Source: Brackiella oedipodis DSM 13743 (GTDB lineage Bacteria; Pseudomonadota; Gammaproteobacteria; Burkholderiales; Burkholderiaceae_B). From it: a stretch of 64,000 nucleotides of DNA. The notes below the pieces were generated by a model. It had not been told where the DNA came from and did no database searches. It saw only the letters and a list, made by a program, of their open reading frames with translations. Shown piece by piece: positions 46,740 to 57,289 of the stretch (position 1 is the stretch's first letter; the number at the start of each line of letters is the position of its first letter). Where the stretch lies: positions 1 through 64,000 of the forward strand of contig NZ_KK211206.1 of the NCBI RefSeq assembly GCF_000621025.1, in the 5' to 3' direction. The position numbers were made by a program, and so were the translations under genes.

Positions 46740-47543
46740 ATGGATGCCAATCGCTTGAATACGAAACCTCCCACCAGCCCCAAATCGGTGCAATTTGATC
46801 CCAGCACTCAACCCTGGGTTGTCGCCAATACCTTACAACATCCAGATGGCAGTTCGAGCCTATTACCAGCGTTACATAGCCAAGATTTTAATCGCGATTT
46901 AATCGATCAAATATTCAATGCTGGCTTTATTTGGCACGAAGATGTCAATGTTAGGCAGTGGAATTATGACAAGCGTCATAGTGGTAATTTGGGTCGTTAC
47001 ATTCAAGCCGCCGTGCTTATTCCTTTAGTCATCAACGCCCAAGGGCAAACAGAGGTACTGCTAACTCTGCGCTCCAAACGTCTGAAAAACCATAGTGGTC
47101 AAATTAGCTTTCCGGGTGGGCGTGTCGAGAGTACTGATTTGAGTAATCAGGAAGCTGCCATTCGAGAAACCTACGAAGAAGTTGGCGTCGCCAAAGAAAA
47201 CATCGAAATTTTCGGCCAAATGCCGGAGTTTTTGACAGGCACGGGCTTTGTCATCAAACCCTATATTGCTTATATTAAACCTACCCAAGCCTATACCATT
47301 GACCCCAATGAAGTCGAAAAGACAATTCTCGTGCCCTTAGATTATATTTTGGATCCCAACAACCACCGTTATTACAGCACTGAATTGGGACCCAAATTAA
47401 TTCAACATTATTATGGAATTGAGTGGCAAGATGCGGAGGGTAACCGCTTTTTAATCTGGGGGGCTACAGCGGCCATTTTGCGCAATCTCTATCAACGGTT
47501 GCGCCAAGGCATGGCCCAACAGCAAATTCATAATGCGCCTTAG
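46740..47543 (+). CDS. Nudix hydrolase, CoA-pyrophosphatase-like
   Basis: The 267-residue protein has a C-terminal Nudix domain. It shows the extra CoA-pyrophosphatase signature LRSKRLKNHSGQISFPGG before the Nudix box and the box core RETYEEVGV. Such enzymes (NudL type) split coenzyme A into phosphopantetheine and adenosine 3',5'-bisphosphate. The N-terminal 85 residues are not part of the Nudix fold and are longer than in E. coli NudL. A TATAAT lies at 46706-46711, just upstream of the start, without a good -35. It is separated from rplS by a terminator. Confidence 0.82.
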   Translation: MDANRLNTKPPTSPKSVQFDPSTQPWVVANTLQHPDGSSSLLPALHSQDFNRDLIDQIFNAGFIWHEDVNVRQWNYDKRHSGNLGRYIQAAVLIPLVINAQGQTEVLLTLRSKRLKNHSGQISFPGGRVESTDLSNQEAAIRETYEEVGVAKENIEIFGQMPEFLTGTGFVIKPYIAYIKPTQAYTIDPNEVEKTILVPLDYILDPNNHRYYSTELGPKLIQHYYGIEWQDAEGNRFLIWGATAAILRNLYQRLRQGMAQQQIHNAP

Positions 47544-47679
47544 CACGCTAACTTTATAGGCAAATTCGGCTTAAATCATCTACAATAATTGGATATGAGT
47601 ACATGCATGCGTCTGTTACAAAATAATAGCCATGCTAGAATGTACGCTTAATTCAATTCAAGTACAAAGGGAACAGCAT

Positions 47680-49821
47680 ATGGATGATAAGCACGCCGAT
47701 GGCACTCCTAACCCAGCCAAATCTAATGTTGCTGCAAAAACGCCAAACCAATCTAGCCAATCCTCAAGAGCAGATAGCACTCAAGCGACTGCGCCAGCGG
47801 CTAATCCATCAGCCAGCTCTTCTGCTGTCTCCAAAACAGCCGCAGGCAAAGGTGCCGATATCCAAAAAAGTCAAACACCTAAGCCAAGCATACCGTCCAA
47901 CCCAGCGAGTCCTGCTAAATCAGCGAGTACGTCTGGCACTGTAAGTAGTAGTGCACAACCGAGCAGTGCAACGGTCAAGCCATCTGCTAGTAGCGCTAGT
48001 TCAAGCAGTGCTAGCAGTTCCAGCTCAAACCGTGTCAACCCACCAGCGCCTAAGCCTGGCACTAGTGCGCCAGCCGCTGCCGCCGCTAAGTCAGCGAGTG
48101 CTAGCAGCGTTGCAAGCGCCGCTAAGTCCAGCAATGCACCCAGCGCGCCGAGCCCGACGAGTAATGTCTCTAAGAGCGCAAGTGCGGTGCCACCTAGTGC
48201 CGCCGCTAAGTCAGCATCTAACGCCGCCGCTAAATCAGCGCCTAACGCTGCTGCTAAAAGCGCCTCCAAAGTCGCTTCCAAAACGGCCAGTGTCAATACC
48301 GCCAAGGCGGATACTCAGGCCAAAATCAATGCCGAAAACAAAGCCAGCGCGAACGCACCTAAGAGTGGTCAGACGCCGCCACCCAACAAATCTAATCACA
48401 AATCCAAAAGTGGCGGCAGTAGTGCCGCATGGATTGCTGCTTTGGTCGTGGTCTTAGGCTTGGCAGGTGCTGGTTACTATTATGCAGATGATATTAGTCA
48501 TTGGGCTAAGGGCTTGACCGGTCAATCACAATCAGAAAGCACCACGTCAGCCGCCGATAACTCCGAGTCTAACCATCCTGATAATGCCGACCCAGCTAGC
48601 CAACCCGCTGCCGCTGATGATAATGCAGCCAGCACGTCAGACAACACATCTGAGGCTACAGAGGCCGAGAGCACAGACCCTAATAGCGCCACAGAAAATA
48701 CCGATAATAATGCTTCTGAGGCGGACGAGAACAATCCAGATACGGCGACGGCTGCATCGACCGAGGATACTACTGAGTCTGATGACCCAGAGGCTTCAGA
48801 AGCCTCCGATGAGCGTTCTCAGAGCGCTGTCGAAGGTGAGACTCAGGAAACTCAGCAAGCGACTGCAGATTCGAACGTTTCGGGCACGCCTTCCCAAGAT
48901 ACCGAAAAAGAGCTCCAAGAACTGCGTCAACAAGTGCAGGCACTGAGCGCTCAGGTCAAAAACAGTCAACGCTCGCGTGAAGACAGCTTTGTACTGAATG
49001 ATGTTAAGCGCTATTTGCAATTTGCGGATAACGAATTACAAATCAATGGCAATGTGGCTAATGCCGTCAATATTCTTGAACAAGCCAAAGCGGCCGTCAG
49101 TACCACACATAGTCGTCTTTTTGCTGCCCTACAAGATGCCATCAGCGCCGATATTGTCACGCTCAAATCAAGCCAATCAGGGGCTACCTCTGAGCTCTAT
49201 AAGCAAGCGCAGCAAATCGCTGACTTCTTAGAGTCTGCGCCCCTTAAAACGCCAGATACCGTCTCTCAACTCAAGGACAAAGAGCAAGCGGCTTGGCAAA
49301 AACATGATCAAGACATAGCTGAGCAGCAAGCTCAACAACAGCAGGCGCAGGCTAATCAAGAGGCGCAAGCGCCTGAGGCCGCGGCTGACCCACAAGCCCC
49401 TTGGTACAAAAAAACATGGCGGACAGTCGAGGGCTGGGGCAATAGTGCCTACAGCGCTGTCTCAGGTGATCTCAATGGCTTTATCCGCGTTGAAAAACTT
49501 AATGACCCTAAACTTGGTCTATTAACTGCAGATCAAGCGGGTCTAGCTCGCAAAAACTTGCAAATGCAATTGAATTTTGCGACTCAGGCCTTATTAAGTC
49601 AGCAACAAGAAATCTGGCAAGATGCCCTCCAACAAGTGGCACAAGGCATTGAGCGTTATTACGATAGTGAGCAGCCAGAGGCTCAAAAAGTACTTGAGCG
49701 CATCAAGCAGTTAGCCCAACAAAATGTCAAAGGTAATCTACCTAAACTCAAACAATCGCATGCCGCGCTCGAAGAAACCTTGCATCAATTGCAGTCTGGT
49801 CAACAAGCACAGGAGCAATAA
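47680..49821 (+). CDS. hemX: HemX family membrane protein with long low-complexity N-terminus
   Basis: HemX is an inner-membrane protein usually encoded with haem synthesis genes (hemCD-hemX-hemY); its biochemical role is not settled. From ATG 47680 (Shine-Dalgarno AAAGGGA) the 713-residue protein has a cytoplasmic Ala/Ser/Pro/Lys-rich region (1-248), a membrane helix (about 249-271, AAWIAALVVVLGLAGAGYYY), an acidic Asp/Glu/Thr/Ser linker (about 275-400), a coiled coil (about 408-430) and the HemX domain (430-690) with SFVLNDVKRYLQFADNELQI. Typical HemX is about 390 residues, so the linkers double its size. hemC and hemD are not present here. Confidence 0.87.
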   Translation: MDDKHADGTPNPAKSNVAAKTPNQSSQSSRADSTQATAPAANPSASSSAVSKTAAGKGADIQKSQTPKPSIPSNPASPAKSASTSGTVSSSAQPSSATVKPSASSASSSSASSSSSNRVNPPAPKPGTSAPAAAAAKSASASSVASAAKSSNAPSAPSPTSNVSKSASAVPPSAAAKSASNAAAKSAPNAAAKSASKVASKTASVNTAKADTQAKINAENKASANAPKSGQTPPPNKSNHKSKSGGSSAAWIAALVVVLGLAGAGYYYADDISHWAKGLTGQSQSESTTSAADNSESNHPDNADPASQPAAADDNAASTSDNTSEATEAESTDPNSATENTDNNASEADENNPDTATAASTEDTTESDDPEASEASDERSQSAVEGETQETQQATADSNVSGTPSQDTEKELQELRQQVQALSAQVKNSQRSREDSFVLNDVKRYLQFADNELQINGNVANAVNILEQAKAAVSTTHSRLFAALQDAISADIVTLKSSQSGATSELYKQAQQIADFLESAPLKTPDTVSQLKDKEQAAWQKHDQDIAEQQAQQQQAQANQEAQAPEAAADPQAPWYKKTWRTVEGWGNSAYSAVSGDLNGFIRVEKLNDPKLGLLTADQAGLARKNLQMQLNFATQALLSQQQEIWQDALQQVAQGIERYYDSEQPEAQKVLERIKQLAQQNVKGNLPKLKQSHAALEETLHQLQSGQQAQEQ
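48199..48270. repeat. 24-bp coding repeat in hemX (AAAKSAxN)
   Basis: Three in-frame 24-base units encode AAKSASN-, AAKSAPN- and AAKSASK-like octapeptides starting near residue 174 of HemX. The pattern is like the Ala/Lys repeats of bacterial histone-H1-like proteins, but here it forms part of a membrane protein's cytoplasmic end. Confidence 0.7.
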
Positions 49822-51231
49822 ATGAAATCACTCATAAAACTGGTTATTTTATTGTTCGTGGCAGTACTGATGGCAGTCTATCTCAAACAGAGTAATGGCT
49901 ATGTCAGCATTGTCACGGGTGACGAACGTCGCACCATGTCACTGTTAGCGGCAGTTATTTTGTTGGTGTTGGCATTTGCTGTCTTATACTTTTTGATTCG
50001 CCTCTACAAAGGCATTACCAATACCCCTGATAACTTCCGTAGTTGGCGCCACAAACGACGTGTCCACAAAGAGTTGGACTTGTTCGAACAGGGTTGGGTG
50101 GTATGGTTAGAAGGGCGACATGCCTTAGCCGAAAAAGACCTCAAAAAATTACAGTCTACGTCCAACAGTAAAAGCCGCCAAACCGTGGCGATGCTAGCGC
50201 AAGCCAAAATGGCCCATGTTAATGGCAATACCGAGGATAGAGATAAGCTAGTTGATGATGCCATCGCCCAAAGCCTAGAGACACCACAACTGTATGATGC
50301 GGGTCTGACTGTCAAGGCCGAAATGTTGGTCGAAGATGGTCGTGGCCGTGAGGCCTTGCCGCTCCTAGAGAAGCTCAACGCCGACAACCCTAATCAGCTT
50401 AATATCCTCAAACTCAAACTGCGCGCTCATAAACAAGCTGGGCAGTTACGTGAAGTCATTAAATTGGCGCGTTATCTTCTCAAGAAGAAAAAAATGGACA
50501 AGCTTGAGGCTGAGCAATTGATTGAGCAGTCCGCGGCGCAAATCATTGCAGATCCAGAAGACCAATTATGGGAGTCTTTGTTCCTAAGTCTCAAATCACA
50601 AGAGCAAACAGCTGCACCTGTCGCCTTGGCGGCCGCACAGCGTTACCATCACAAACAAGATTACGCTCAAGAGTCCAAAATCTTAGAGGCTGCGCTCAAA
50701 GAGCATAAGGATCCGCGCTTACTCACGGCGTATGCTGAACATTGCCCAGAGAGTCAAACTAAGCATCGCCTCGAAAAAGCCCAAAAATGGCTCAGTATCG
50801 AGCGCAATAATCCACAGTTACTGAATGCAGCCGCCTATTTGTGCATGCTCTCCAAACTCTGGGGGCAAGCGCAAAGCTATCTCGAAAAAAGCCTGGCGCT
50901 TGAGCCGTCCAGTCATACCCACGCCTTATTAGGGGCACTTTATGACAAAATTGGCGAAGAGAAAAAAGCGCAATTGCACTGGCGCCAAAGTTCTGGCCAG
51001 GTCTTTAATGTGCCCGATATGCAGTTGCCTTTGCCAGCTGAACCCGATGATCTTAAAGATTTTCCTGGTGGTGCTGAATCTATGCAAACCCCTGTTAAAA
51101 CCGTTAAGCCTAAGGGTAACTCTAGCACAGTGGTTTATCAGGATGCCGATGACGAATACTTTGATAGTGCGCCCATTCCAGGTCTAGAAATAGAAGACAA
51201 CCAAACTAGTAAGCAAAAGGAAGATAAATGA
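49822..51231 (+). CDS. hemY: HemY family protein
   Basis: HemY is an inner-membrane protein with a large TPR-like domain, encoded after hemX in proteobacteria. It is distinct from the protoporphyrinogen oxidase also called HemY in other bacteria. The 469-residue protein has two N-terminal membrane helices (about 5-22 and 41-62), the HemY_N segment with [20 protein letters not shown], and helical repeats (about 75-400, including [20 protein letters not shown]). ATG follows the hemX TAA directly, and its stop overlaps the ppa start by 4 bases. Confidence 0.88.
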   Translation: MKSLIKLVILLFVAVLMAVYLKQSNGYVSIVTGDERRTMSLLAAVILLVLAFAVLYFLIRLYKGITNTPDNFRSWRHKRRVHKELDLFEQGWVVWLEGRHALAEKDLKKLQSTSNSKSRQTVAMLAQAKMAHVNGNTEDRDKLVDDAIAQSLETPQLYDAGLTVKAEMLVEDGRGREALPLLEKLNADNPNQLNILKLKLRAHKQAGQLREVIKLARYLLKKKKMDKLEAEQLIEQSAAQIIADPEDQLWESLFLSLKSQEQTAAPVALAAAQRYHHKQDYAQESKILEAALKEHKDPRLLTAYAEHCPESQTKHRLEKAQKWLSIERNNPQLLNAAAYLCMLSKLWGQAQSYLEKSLALEPSSHTHALLGALYDKIGEEKKAQLHWRQSSGQVFNVPDMQLPLPAEPDDLKDFPGGAESMQTPVKTVKPKGNSSTVVYQDADDEYFDSAPIPGLEIEDNQTSKQKEDK

Positions 51232-51755
51232 GCTTAAAAAATGTCCCAGCAGGTTCTAAATTACCTGAAGAATTCAACGTTGTTATTGAAATTCCTGCCA
51301 ACGCAGCGCCTGTCAAATACGAAATCGACAAAGAAAGCGGAGCGGTATTTGTTGATCGTTTTATGACGGCGGCAATGCATTATCCATATAACTATGGTTA
51401 TATTCCACAAACACTATCTGAAGATGGCGATCCAGTTGACGTTTTGGTAAAAACACCGTTCCCGGTAGTAGTCGGTAGTGTGATCAAATGCCGCACAATT
51501 GGTGTACTGAATATGGAAGATGAAGCGGGTAAGGATGCTAAATTACTTGCCGTGCCTGTTGACAAGCTTTTCCCAGTTTACAAAAACATTAAATCAATTG
51601 ACGATTTACCTGAACTTGAGCTTGAACAAATCAAGCATTTCTTTGAGCACTATAAAGACCTAGAGCAAGGTAAGTGGGTTAAAGTCACTGGTTGGGAAGG
51701 TCCAGAAGCTGCCAAAAAAGAAATCAATGCCAGTGTGGAACGCTTCTCTAAATAA
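51228..51755 (+). CDS. ppa: Inorganic pyrophosphatase
   Basis: Ppa hydrolyses pyrophosphate released by biosynthesis, pulling nucleic acid and aminoacyl-tRNA synthesis forward. The 175-residue family I enzyme has the Mg-binding signature [10 protein letters not shown] (Asp66, Asp68, Asp71), the YGYIPQTL strand and [16 protein letters not shown] near the end. Length equals that of E. coli Ppa. It is coupled to hemY by a 4-base overlap and ends with a strong palindromic terminator. Confidence 0.97.
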   Translation: MSLKNVPAGSKLPEEFNVVIEIPANAAPVKYEIDKESGAVFVDRFMTAAMHYPYNYGYIPQTLSEDGDPVDVLVKTPFPVVVGSVIKCRTIGVLNMEDEAGKDAKLLAVPVDKLFPVYKNIKSIDDLPELELEQIKHFFEHYKDLEQGKWVKVTGWEGPEAAKKEINASVERFSK

Positions 51756-51809
51756 GCAAACTGCATAGTGTAAGCGCTTAGTCGTTTTACACGGCCTCTT
51801 GGTCAATCT

Positions 51810-51841
51810 AAAGGTCTTCGATCATGATCGAAGACCTTTTT
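51810..51841 (+). terminator. Terminator of ppa, a 30-bp perfect palindrome
   Basis: AAAGGTCTTCGATCA at 51810-51824 and its exact complement at 51825-51839 form a perfect palindrome with no unpaired spacer, followed by TT. In RNA the tip must open to form a small loop. The long stem and T run make an efficient terminator. Confidence 0.88.
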
Positions 51842-52065
51842 TGTTGGAAAGCTATCAATGACAGTCCCAGCGGGTTTAGCTGAAGATTAGGCGCTTTAAG
51901 CGTAGCAGCCATGAACGAGGCCATTAGACGCTTGTATAGAGGTAGCCGGGTTAGACAAACATCCAAGGTATGACTTTGCATGCCGTTACTAAACAACAAA
52001 CCGCCAGTCTATAGCATATTCTAAGCTGATAAGTACTAGCAAATACAAGCGCTTCTCATAAAAAA

Positions 52066-52084
52066 CCGCCTGCATAGCAGGCGG
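52066..52084 (-). terminator. Intrinsic terminator of valS
   Basis: CCGCCTGC (52066-52073) pairs with GCAGGCGG (52077-52084) across a 3-base loop; on the minus strand it is followed by a run of T residues. It lies 25 bases past the valS stop. Confidence 0.85.
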
Positions 52085-52109
52085 TAGGTTTATGCGGTAG
52101 CGTCAGAAA

Positions 52110-54947
52110 TTAGGACAACTTACGAATCTGTTCACGGACTTGGTTGGCCAATTCGTTAAATTTATGTCGACGCTCTTTTTCTTGTTCAACCACCGCTGCA
52201 GGGGCCTTGGCCACAAAGGACTCATTATTTAACTTGCCATTGGCTTTGGCAATTTCTCCCTCAAGACGACTAAGTTCTTTGTTGAGGCGTTTGAGTTCTG
52301 CTTCCTTATCGATCTCAACCTTCAGCATGAGTTGATTTTTGCCAAGGCTTTGTACAGGAGCCCCCAGGTCAGGCAAGCGCTCTATAATTTCGACCGCTTC
52401 GAGTTTGGCTAGCGCTTTGAGGTATGGCGAAAAATCCTCTAATTGTTGGGCATCTCCAGTAGCAATTAAAGGCACTCTGAGCGCGGGTGAGAGATTCATC
52501 TCACCACGGAGCGCACGCACCGCATTGACGTGTTGCTTGAGTTGCGTCATATTCTCTGTGGCGTCTTCGTGGATAAGCTTATCATCCGGAAGTGGGTAGG
52601 GCTGGACACTAATGGACGTGCTATTGCCTTTGAATAATTTGCCACTGACAACACCTACGGTTTGCCACAACTCCTCTGTGATGAATGGAATGACAGGGTG
52701 AGCTAGACGCAATAGGGTTTCGAGTACCTGAATTAGGGTTCGATACGTGCCGCGTTTTTGGGCGTCAGTACCGTTTTGAATTTGTACCTTAGAAAGTTCC
52801 ACATACCAGTCACAATATTCGTCCCAAATAAAGTGATAGAGTTGATCAGCGATAAAATCAAAACGATATTCGGCAAACGCTTTATTTATATTCTTCTCGA
52901 GAACTTGTAAATCGGAAACAATCCATTTATCGACAAAAGAAAACTCGGCATCACCACTGAGGAATTCTTGTCCTTCGAGATTCATGAGGACAAAGCGCGT
53001 GGCATTCCAGAGTTTATTGCAGAAATTGCGATAACCACCGACGCGTTGCAAATCGAAACTAATATTACGGCCTAAGGTGGCGTAAGCGGCCATGGTCATG
53101 CGTAAGGCATCGGCGCCATAGGCCTGAATCCCGTCTGGGAATTTCTTGCGAGTCGATTTGCTGATTTTGTCAGCCATCTTCGGATTCATCAGACCGTAAG
53201 TACGCTTTTTGACTAAATAGTCGAGCTCAATGCCATCGATAATATCGACGGGATCCAAGGTATTACCCTTGGATTTGGACATTTTTTGGCCCTCGTCATC
53301 AAGGATCAGGCCATGCACGTACACATCTTTGAAGGGGATTTCGCCCGTTAGGTGCATGCTCATCATGACCATTCGTGCCACCCAGAAGAAAATAATATCA
53401 AAGCCTGTCACTAATACATTAGAAGGCATGTAGCGGGCGAGATCTTTGGTTTTTTCGGGCCAACCCATGGTGGTAAAAGGCACGAGGGCAGAAGAGAACC
53501 AGGTATCTAAGACATCGGGATCGCGTTTGAGATCGCCTTGCACGCCAGCCTTGCGAGCTTGCTTGAGCGCTTCTTTTTCGGAATGAGCGACAAAGATCTG
53601 ACCATCCTCACTATACCAGGCAGGAATTTGATGACCCCACCACAGTTGACGCGAGATACACCAATCTTGGATATTGTTAAGCCATTGATTGTAAATGTTT
53701 TTCCAGTTATCTGGATAAAATTTAATGCGTCCTTGATTGACCACTTCGAGGGCCACTTCGGTAATGCTTTTGCCTGGGTTATAGGTGTCCTCAGGGGCCG
53801 GTTTACTCATCGCCACAAACCATTGATCAGTGAGCATAGGTTCAATGACTGATTTGGTGCGATCACCACGAGGCACCATCAGTTTGTGTGGTTTGGTGGC
53901 CACTAATAACCCGAGTTTATCTAGATCTTCAAGAATTTTACGACGGGCCTCAAAACGATCCAGGCCACGATAGGCCGCAGGGGCGTTGTCGTTAATCTTG
54001 GCGTCTAGCGTCAAGATACTAATCGATTCGAGCTGATGACGTTGGCCAACCTGATTATCGTTAAAATCGTGCGCAGGCGTGACCTTAACCACACCGGTCC
54101 CGAAATCTTTGTCGACATATTCATCGGCAATCACCGGAATGGTGCGATCGACTAGGGGCAGATGCACCGTTTTGCCAATCAGGGCTTGATAGCGCTCATC
54201 CTCTGGATGCACCATGACGGCAACGTCACCCAACATGGTTTCGGGGCGAGTCGTCGCGATTTCGAGGTGGGTCAAACCATTACAAGGCTCAGTCAATGGA
54301 TAATTAATATGCCATAGACTTCCGTCTTCTTCGACACTTTCGACCTCAAGATCAGAGACCGCGGTTCCTAAGACCGGATCCCAGTTAACCAGACGTTTGC
54401 CACGGTAAATCAAGCCTTGTTCGTATAACCGCACAAAGCTCTCGATCACGCCCGTCGACATTTGTTGGTCCATAGTGAAATACTCACGCGACCAATCGGC
54501 AGAGGCCCCCAGGCGTTTAACTTGGCTAGTAATAGTACTACCTGATTCTTGTTTCCAGGCCCAGACCTTATCGACAAAGGTTTCGCGACCCAATTGGTGG
54601 CGCGAGATGCCTTGGGCATCTAGCTGCCGCTCAACCACGATCTGCGTAGCAATACCCGCATGGTCGGTACCCGGAATAAAGGCGGTGTTGCAACCTTGCA
54701 TGCGGTGATAGCGGACCAAACCATCCATAATCGTTTGGTTAAAGGCATGCCCCATATGTAAGGTGCCGGTGACATTGGGCGGTGGGAATTGGATGGTGTA
54801 GGAATGACCGCTCATGGGGGAGGCGGTTTGAACATACTGACCGACATCAAAGATCCCCATATCGAGCCATTTGTCATACCATTTATTTTCGATGGCTTTG
54901 GGGTCAAAACTCTTAGATAATTCTTGACTCAGAATTTTTTGATTCAT
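52110..54947 (-). CDS. valS: Valyl-tRNA synthetase
   Basis: ValS charges tRNA-Val and edits threonine. The 945-residue class I synthetase has the HIGH box variant in [18 protein letters not shown], the editing domain (about 190-340, [17 protein letters not shown]), [17 protein letters not shown], the KMSKS loop ([14 protein letters not shown]), the anticodon domain, and a C-terminal coiled coil (about 880-945) that grips tRNA. Length is normal. It is alone on the minus strand, divergent from ndk, with its own terminator. Confidence 0.97.
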   Translation of the reverse strand: MNQKILSQELSKSFDPKAIENKWYDKWLDMGIFDVGQYVQTASPMSGHSYTIQFPPPNVTGTLHMGHAFNQTIMDGLVRYHRMQGCNTAFIPGTDHAGIATQIVVERQLDAQGISRHQLGRETFVDKVWAWKQESGSTITSQVKRLGASADWSREYFTMDQQMSTGVIESFVRLYEQGLIYRGKRLVNWDPVLGTAVSDLEVESVEEDGSLWHINYPLTEPCNGLTHLEIATTRPETMLGDVAVMVHPEDERYQALIGKTVHLPLVDRTIPVIADEYVDKDFGTGVVKVTPAHDFNDNQVGQRHQLESISILTLDAKINDNAPAAYRGLDRFEARRKILEDLDKLGLLVATKPHKLMVPRGDRTKSVIEPMLTDQWFVAMSKPAPEDTYNPGKSITEVALEVVNQGRIKFYPDNWKNIYNQWLNNIQDWCISRQLWWGHQIPAWYSEDGQIFVAHSEKEALKQARKAGVQGDLKRDPDVLDTWFSSALVPFTTMGWPEKTKDLARYMPSNVLVTGFDIIFFWVARMVMMSMHLTGEIPFKDVYVHGLILDDEGQKMSKSKGNTLDPVDIIDGIELDYLVKKRTYGLMNPKMADKISKSTRKKFPDGIQAYGADALRMTMAAYATLGRNISFDLQRVGGYRNFCNKLWNATRFVLMNLEGQEFLSGDAEFSFVDKWIVSDLQVLEKNINKAFAEYRFDFIADQLYHFIWDEYCDWYVELSKVQIQNGTDAQKRGTYRTLIQVLETLLRLAHPVIPFITEELWQTVGVVSGKLFKGNSTSISVQPYPLPDDKLIHEDATENMTQLKQHVNAVRALRGEMNLSPALRVPLIATGDAQQLEDFSPYLKALAKLEAVEIIERLPDLGAPVQSLGKNQLMLKVEIDKEAELKRLNKELSRLEGEIAKANGKLNNESFVAKAPAAVVEQEKERRHKFNELANQVREQIRKLS

Positions 54948-55195
54948 TATTGCTAAAAACCTTTGCTATAGCTATATCCTCGCCTGAGAAAGACAAGGCA
55001 TGAGCGGCGAAAATGTCTTATTGTAAAAGAATTGTATCGTCCGTATAAAGTTGTAAATACCTACTATACGACGGCTTTTGTTTCTTGATAAGCCTATATT
55101 TTAAGATGTTAAAGCGAGTTTTTGCATGTTAAAATAAGAAGCTGCGCAAAATCATTGCGTTACTTTTGTTTTTATTAATTAAATTGGAGTCTTAA

Positions 55196-55603
55196 ATGGC
55201 TGTAGAACGCACTTTATCTATCATTAAACCTGATGCCGTTGCTAAGAACGTGATTGGCGAAATCATCTCTCGCTTCGAAAAAGCTGGCCTTAAAGTCGTA
55301 GAAGCTCGCATGCAACAACTTAGCCGCGAAGAAGCCGAAGGTTTTTACGCTGTTCACAAAGAGCGTCCTTTCTTTAATGACTTAGTTGAATTCATGATCT
55401 CTGGTCCTGTTTTCATTCAAGTGCTAGAGGGCGAAAACGCCATTGCCAAAAACCGCGAATTAATGGGTGCCACTGACCCCAAAAAAGCCGATGCAGGTAC
55501 CATCCGTGCTGACTTTGCAGAAAGCATCGACGCCAATGCGGTTCACGGTTCAGACGCTCCAGAAACTGCCGCTACTGAAATCGCTTACTTCTTCAAGAAG
55601 TAA
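55196..55603 (+). CDS. ndk: Nucleoside diphosphate kinase
   Basis: Ndk balances nucleoside triphosphate pools by moving phosphate through a phosphohistidine. The 135-residue protein has [19 protein letters not shown], the substrate loop and the catalytic histidine in [10 protein letters not shown] (His117). Length is slightly below the usual 140 residues, as in related betaproteobacteria. ATG 55196 follows GGAG. It heads the conserved order ndk-rlmN-rodZ-ispG-hisS-yfgM-bamB-der. Confidence 0.97.
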   Translation: MAVERTLSIIKPDAVAKNVIGEIISRFEKAGLKVVEARMQQLSREEAEGFYAVHKERPFFNDLVEFMISGPVFIQVLEGENAIAKNRELMGATDPKKADAGTIRADFAESIDANAVHGSDAPETAATEIAYFFKK

Positions 55604-55646
55604 CTAGCCATCAGCGCCACTTAAACTTGGCACGAAAAGGATGTTA

Positions 55647-56768
55647 ATGTCAGAAAAACAAAATTTACTCGATTTTGACAACGAACAATTAGTCGCGCAG
55701 CTCAAGCTGCACGGCCATAAGCCGTTTCGTGCCAAGCAATTACTCAAATGGGTACATCAACGCGGTCAAGCTGATTTTGATGCCATGACGGATCTCTCCA
55801 AAGATTTCCGTCAGTTTTTACACAATGACTACGAACTCAGCACCCCTAGTGTCCTCATTGACAAAACCTCCAAAGATGGCACTCGTAAATGGCTCTTTAA
55901 TATTGGTCAAAACAACGCCATCGAAACCGTCTTTATCCCAGAGGATGATCGCGGTACACTCTGTATTTCCAGTCAGGCTGGCTGCACTGTCGCCTGTCGC
56001 TTTTGTTCTACAGGACATCAAGGCTTTAATCGCAATCTCACCACCGCCGAGATTATCGGTCAGCTCTGGCATGCTCGCGCGGCGCTGCAAGCGGCCAATC
56101 CTGATCATACCGATGAGCGCATCATTAGTAATGTGGTCATGATGGGTATGGGTGAGCCCTTGCTCAATTATCACCAAGTTTTGCCGGCGCTCAAGCTCAT
56201 GCTCGATGATAACGCTTATGGGCTATCCAGACGGCGCGTGACGGTCTCCACCTCAGGGGTGGTGCCAATCATGGATAAGTTATCGCAAGACTGTCCAGTG
56301 GCACTTGCCGTGTCTTTGCATGCCCCTAATGACGATTTACGTGATCGTTTGGTGCCACTCAACAAAAAATACCCCCTCAAAGAATTAATCGCGGCCTGTC
56401 AACGTTATCTTGAGTTTGCTCCGCGCGATTTCATCACCTTTGAATACATCATGTTGCAAGAAGTCAATGACTCGCCAGAGCACGCCAAAGAACTCATTGA
56501 GATTGCCAAACAGGTGAACTGTAAACTTAATTTAATCCCGTTCAATCCATTCCCAGAGTCTGGTTTGTATCGTTCTTCCAATAATAGAATCCACCGTTTT
56601 ACTGGTATGCTACTAGATGCAGGCATTGTCACCACGGTGCGCAAAACGCGTGGTGACGATATTGATGCAGCCTGTGGTCAATTAGCGGGCGACATTAAGG
56701 ATCGCACCAAAATTAGCCAAAAAATGCAAGCCAACAAAGCCATTCCTATCATGGAGATCAGAAATTGA
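55647..56768 (+). CDS. rlmN: Dual-specificity 23S rRNA / tRNA adenine-C2 methyltransferase RlmN
   Basis: RlmN is a radical SAM enzyme that methylates C2 of A2503 in 23S rRNA and A37 in some tRNAs. The 373-residue protein has the 4Fe-4S motif CTVACRFC (Cys113, Cys117, Cys120), [21 protein letters not shown] and the C-terminal [13 protein letters not shown] with the resolving cysteine. ATG 55647 is preferred over 55641 because the Shine-Dalgarno AAAAGG ends at 55640, directly against the earlier ATG. The stop overlaps the rodZ start. Confidence 0.96.
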   Translation: MSEKQNLLDFDNEQLVAQLKLHGHKPFRAKQLLKWVHQRGQADFDAMTDLSKDFRQFLHNDYELSTPSVLIDKTSKDGTRKWLFNIGQNNAIETVFIPEDDRGTLCISSQAGCTVACRFCSTGHQGFNRNLTTAEIIGQLWHARAALQAANPDHTDERIISNVVMMGMGEPLLNYHQVLPALKLMLDDNAYGLSRRRVTVSTSGVVPIMDKLSQDCPVALAVSLHAPNDDLRDRLVPLNKKYPLKELIAACQRYLEFAPRDFITFEYIMLQEVNDSPEHAKELIEIAKQVNCKLNLIPFNPFPESGLYRSSNNRIHRFTGMLLDAGIVTTVRKTRGDDIDAACGQLAGDIKDRTKISQKMQANKAIPIMEIRN

Positions 56769-57289
56769 ATTTAGATGCCAATAGTCCAGACCTTACCCGT
56801 GAATCGGCACCTTTACCAGAAGATCAGTCAACGCTTAGCAGTTGGTTTTATGCGCAACGCCTCAAAAAAGGTTGGAGCCTAGAAGACATCGAACAAAAAA
56901 CCAAATACAGTTGGAAACAAATCAAACACCTAGAGCAACAAGATTGGGATCAGTTACCAGTGGCGTTTGCCTTGCGCGCTATGGTACGTCGCTACGCTCA
57001 GACCCTCGATCTTGACGTCGAAAAAGCCTTGGCGATGCTCGAGCAAGAACGCAAGGTGAGTGCCCCCAAAAATAAACGCTCGCCAGAAATGCTCAGCACG
57101 TTAGACCACAAAATGAATCCTGTCGCCGCCACCCCAGAAGCGGCCCATGGGTTTAGTTGGGGCTTATGTCTCTTGATCGCTGGGCTTATCGTAATTGCGA
57201 TCTTGGCGTTTGCGATTTTTCAAGGCAAAATCGATCCAGCTGATTTACATTTAGATTTTTTAAATGATTGGTTGAACACCTCTAAATAA
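56765..57289 (+). CDS. rodZ: Short RodZ-like cell-shape protein
   Basis: RodZ links the MreB cytoskeleton to the cell-wall elongation machinery. The 174-residue protein has the cytoplasmic helix-turn-helix domain (about 23-95, [20 protein letters not shown]), a linker, and one membrane helix (about 131-153). Only about 20 residues follow, so the periplasmic DUF4115 domain of typical RodZ (over 300 residues) is missing. There is no broken continuation; ispG starts at the stop. The start is TTG at 56765, with GGAG 8 bases upstream, overlapping the rlmN stop. Position between rlmN and ispG is the conserved rodZ locus. Confidence 0.85.
   Translation: MNLDANSPDLTRESAPLPEDQSTLSSWFYAQRLKKGWSLEDIEQKTKYSWKQIKHLEQQDWDQLPVAFALRAMVRRYAQTLDLDVEKALAMLEQERKVSAPKNKRSPEMLSTLDHKMNPVAATPEAAHGFSWGLCLLIAGLIVIAILAFAIFQGKIDPADLHLDFLNDWLNTSK

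Noticed and set aside
51808-51999. 63-codon minus-strand frame after ppa
   Set aside because: It covers the ppa terminator palindrome and has no recognisable features.
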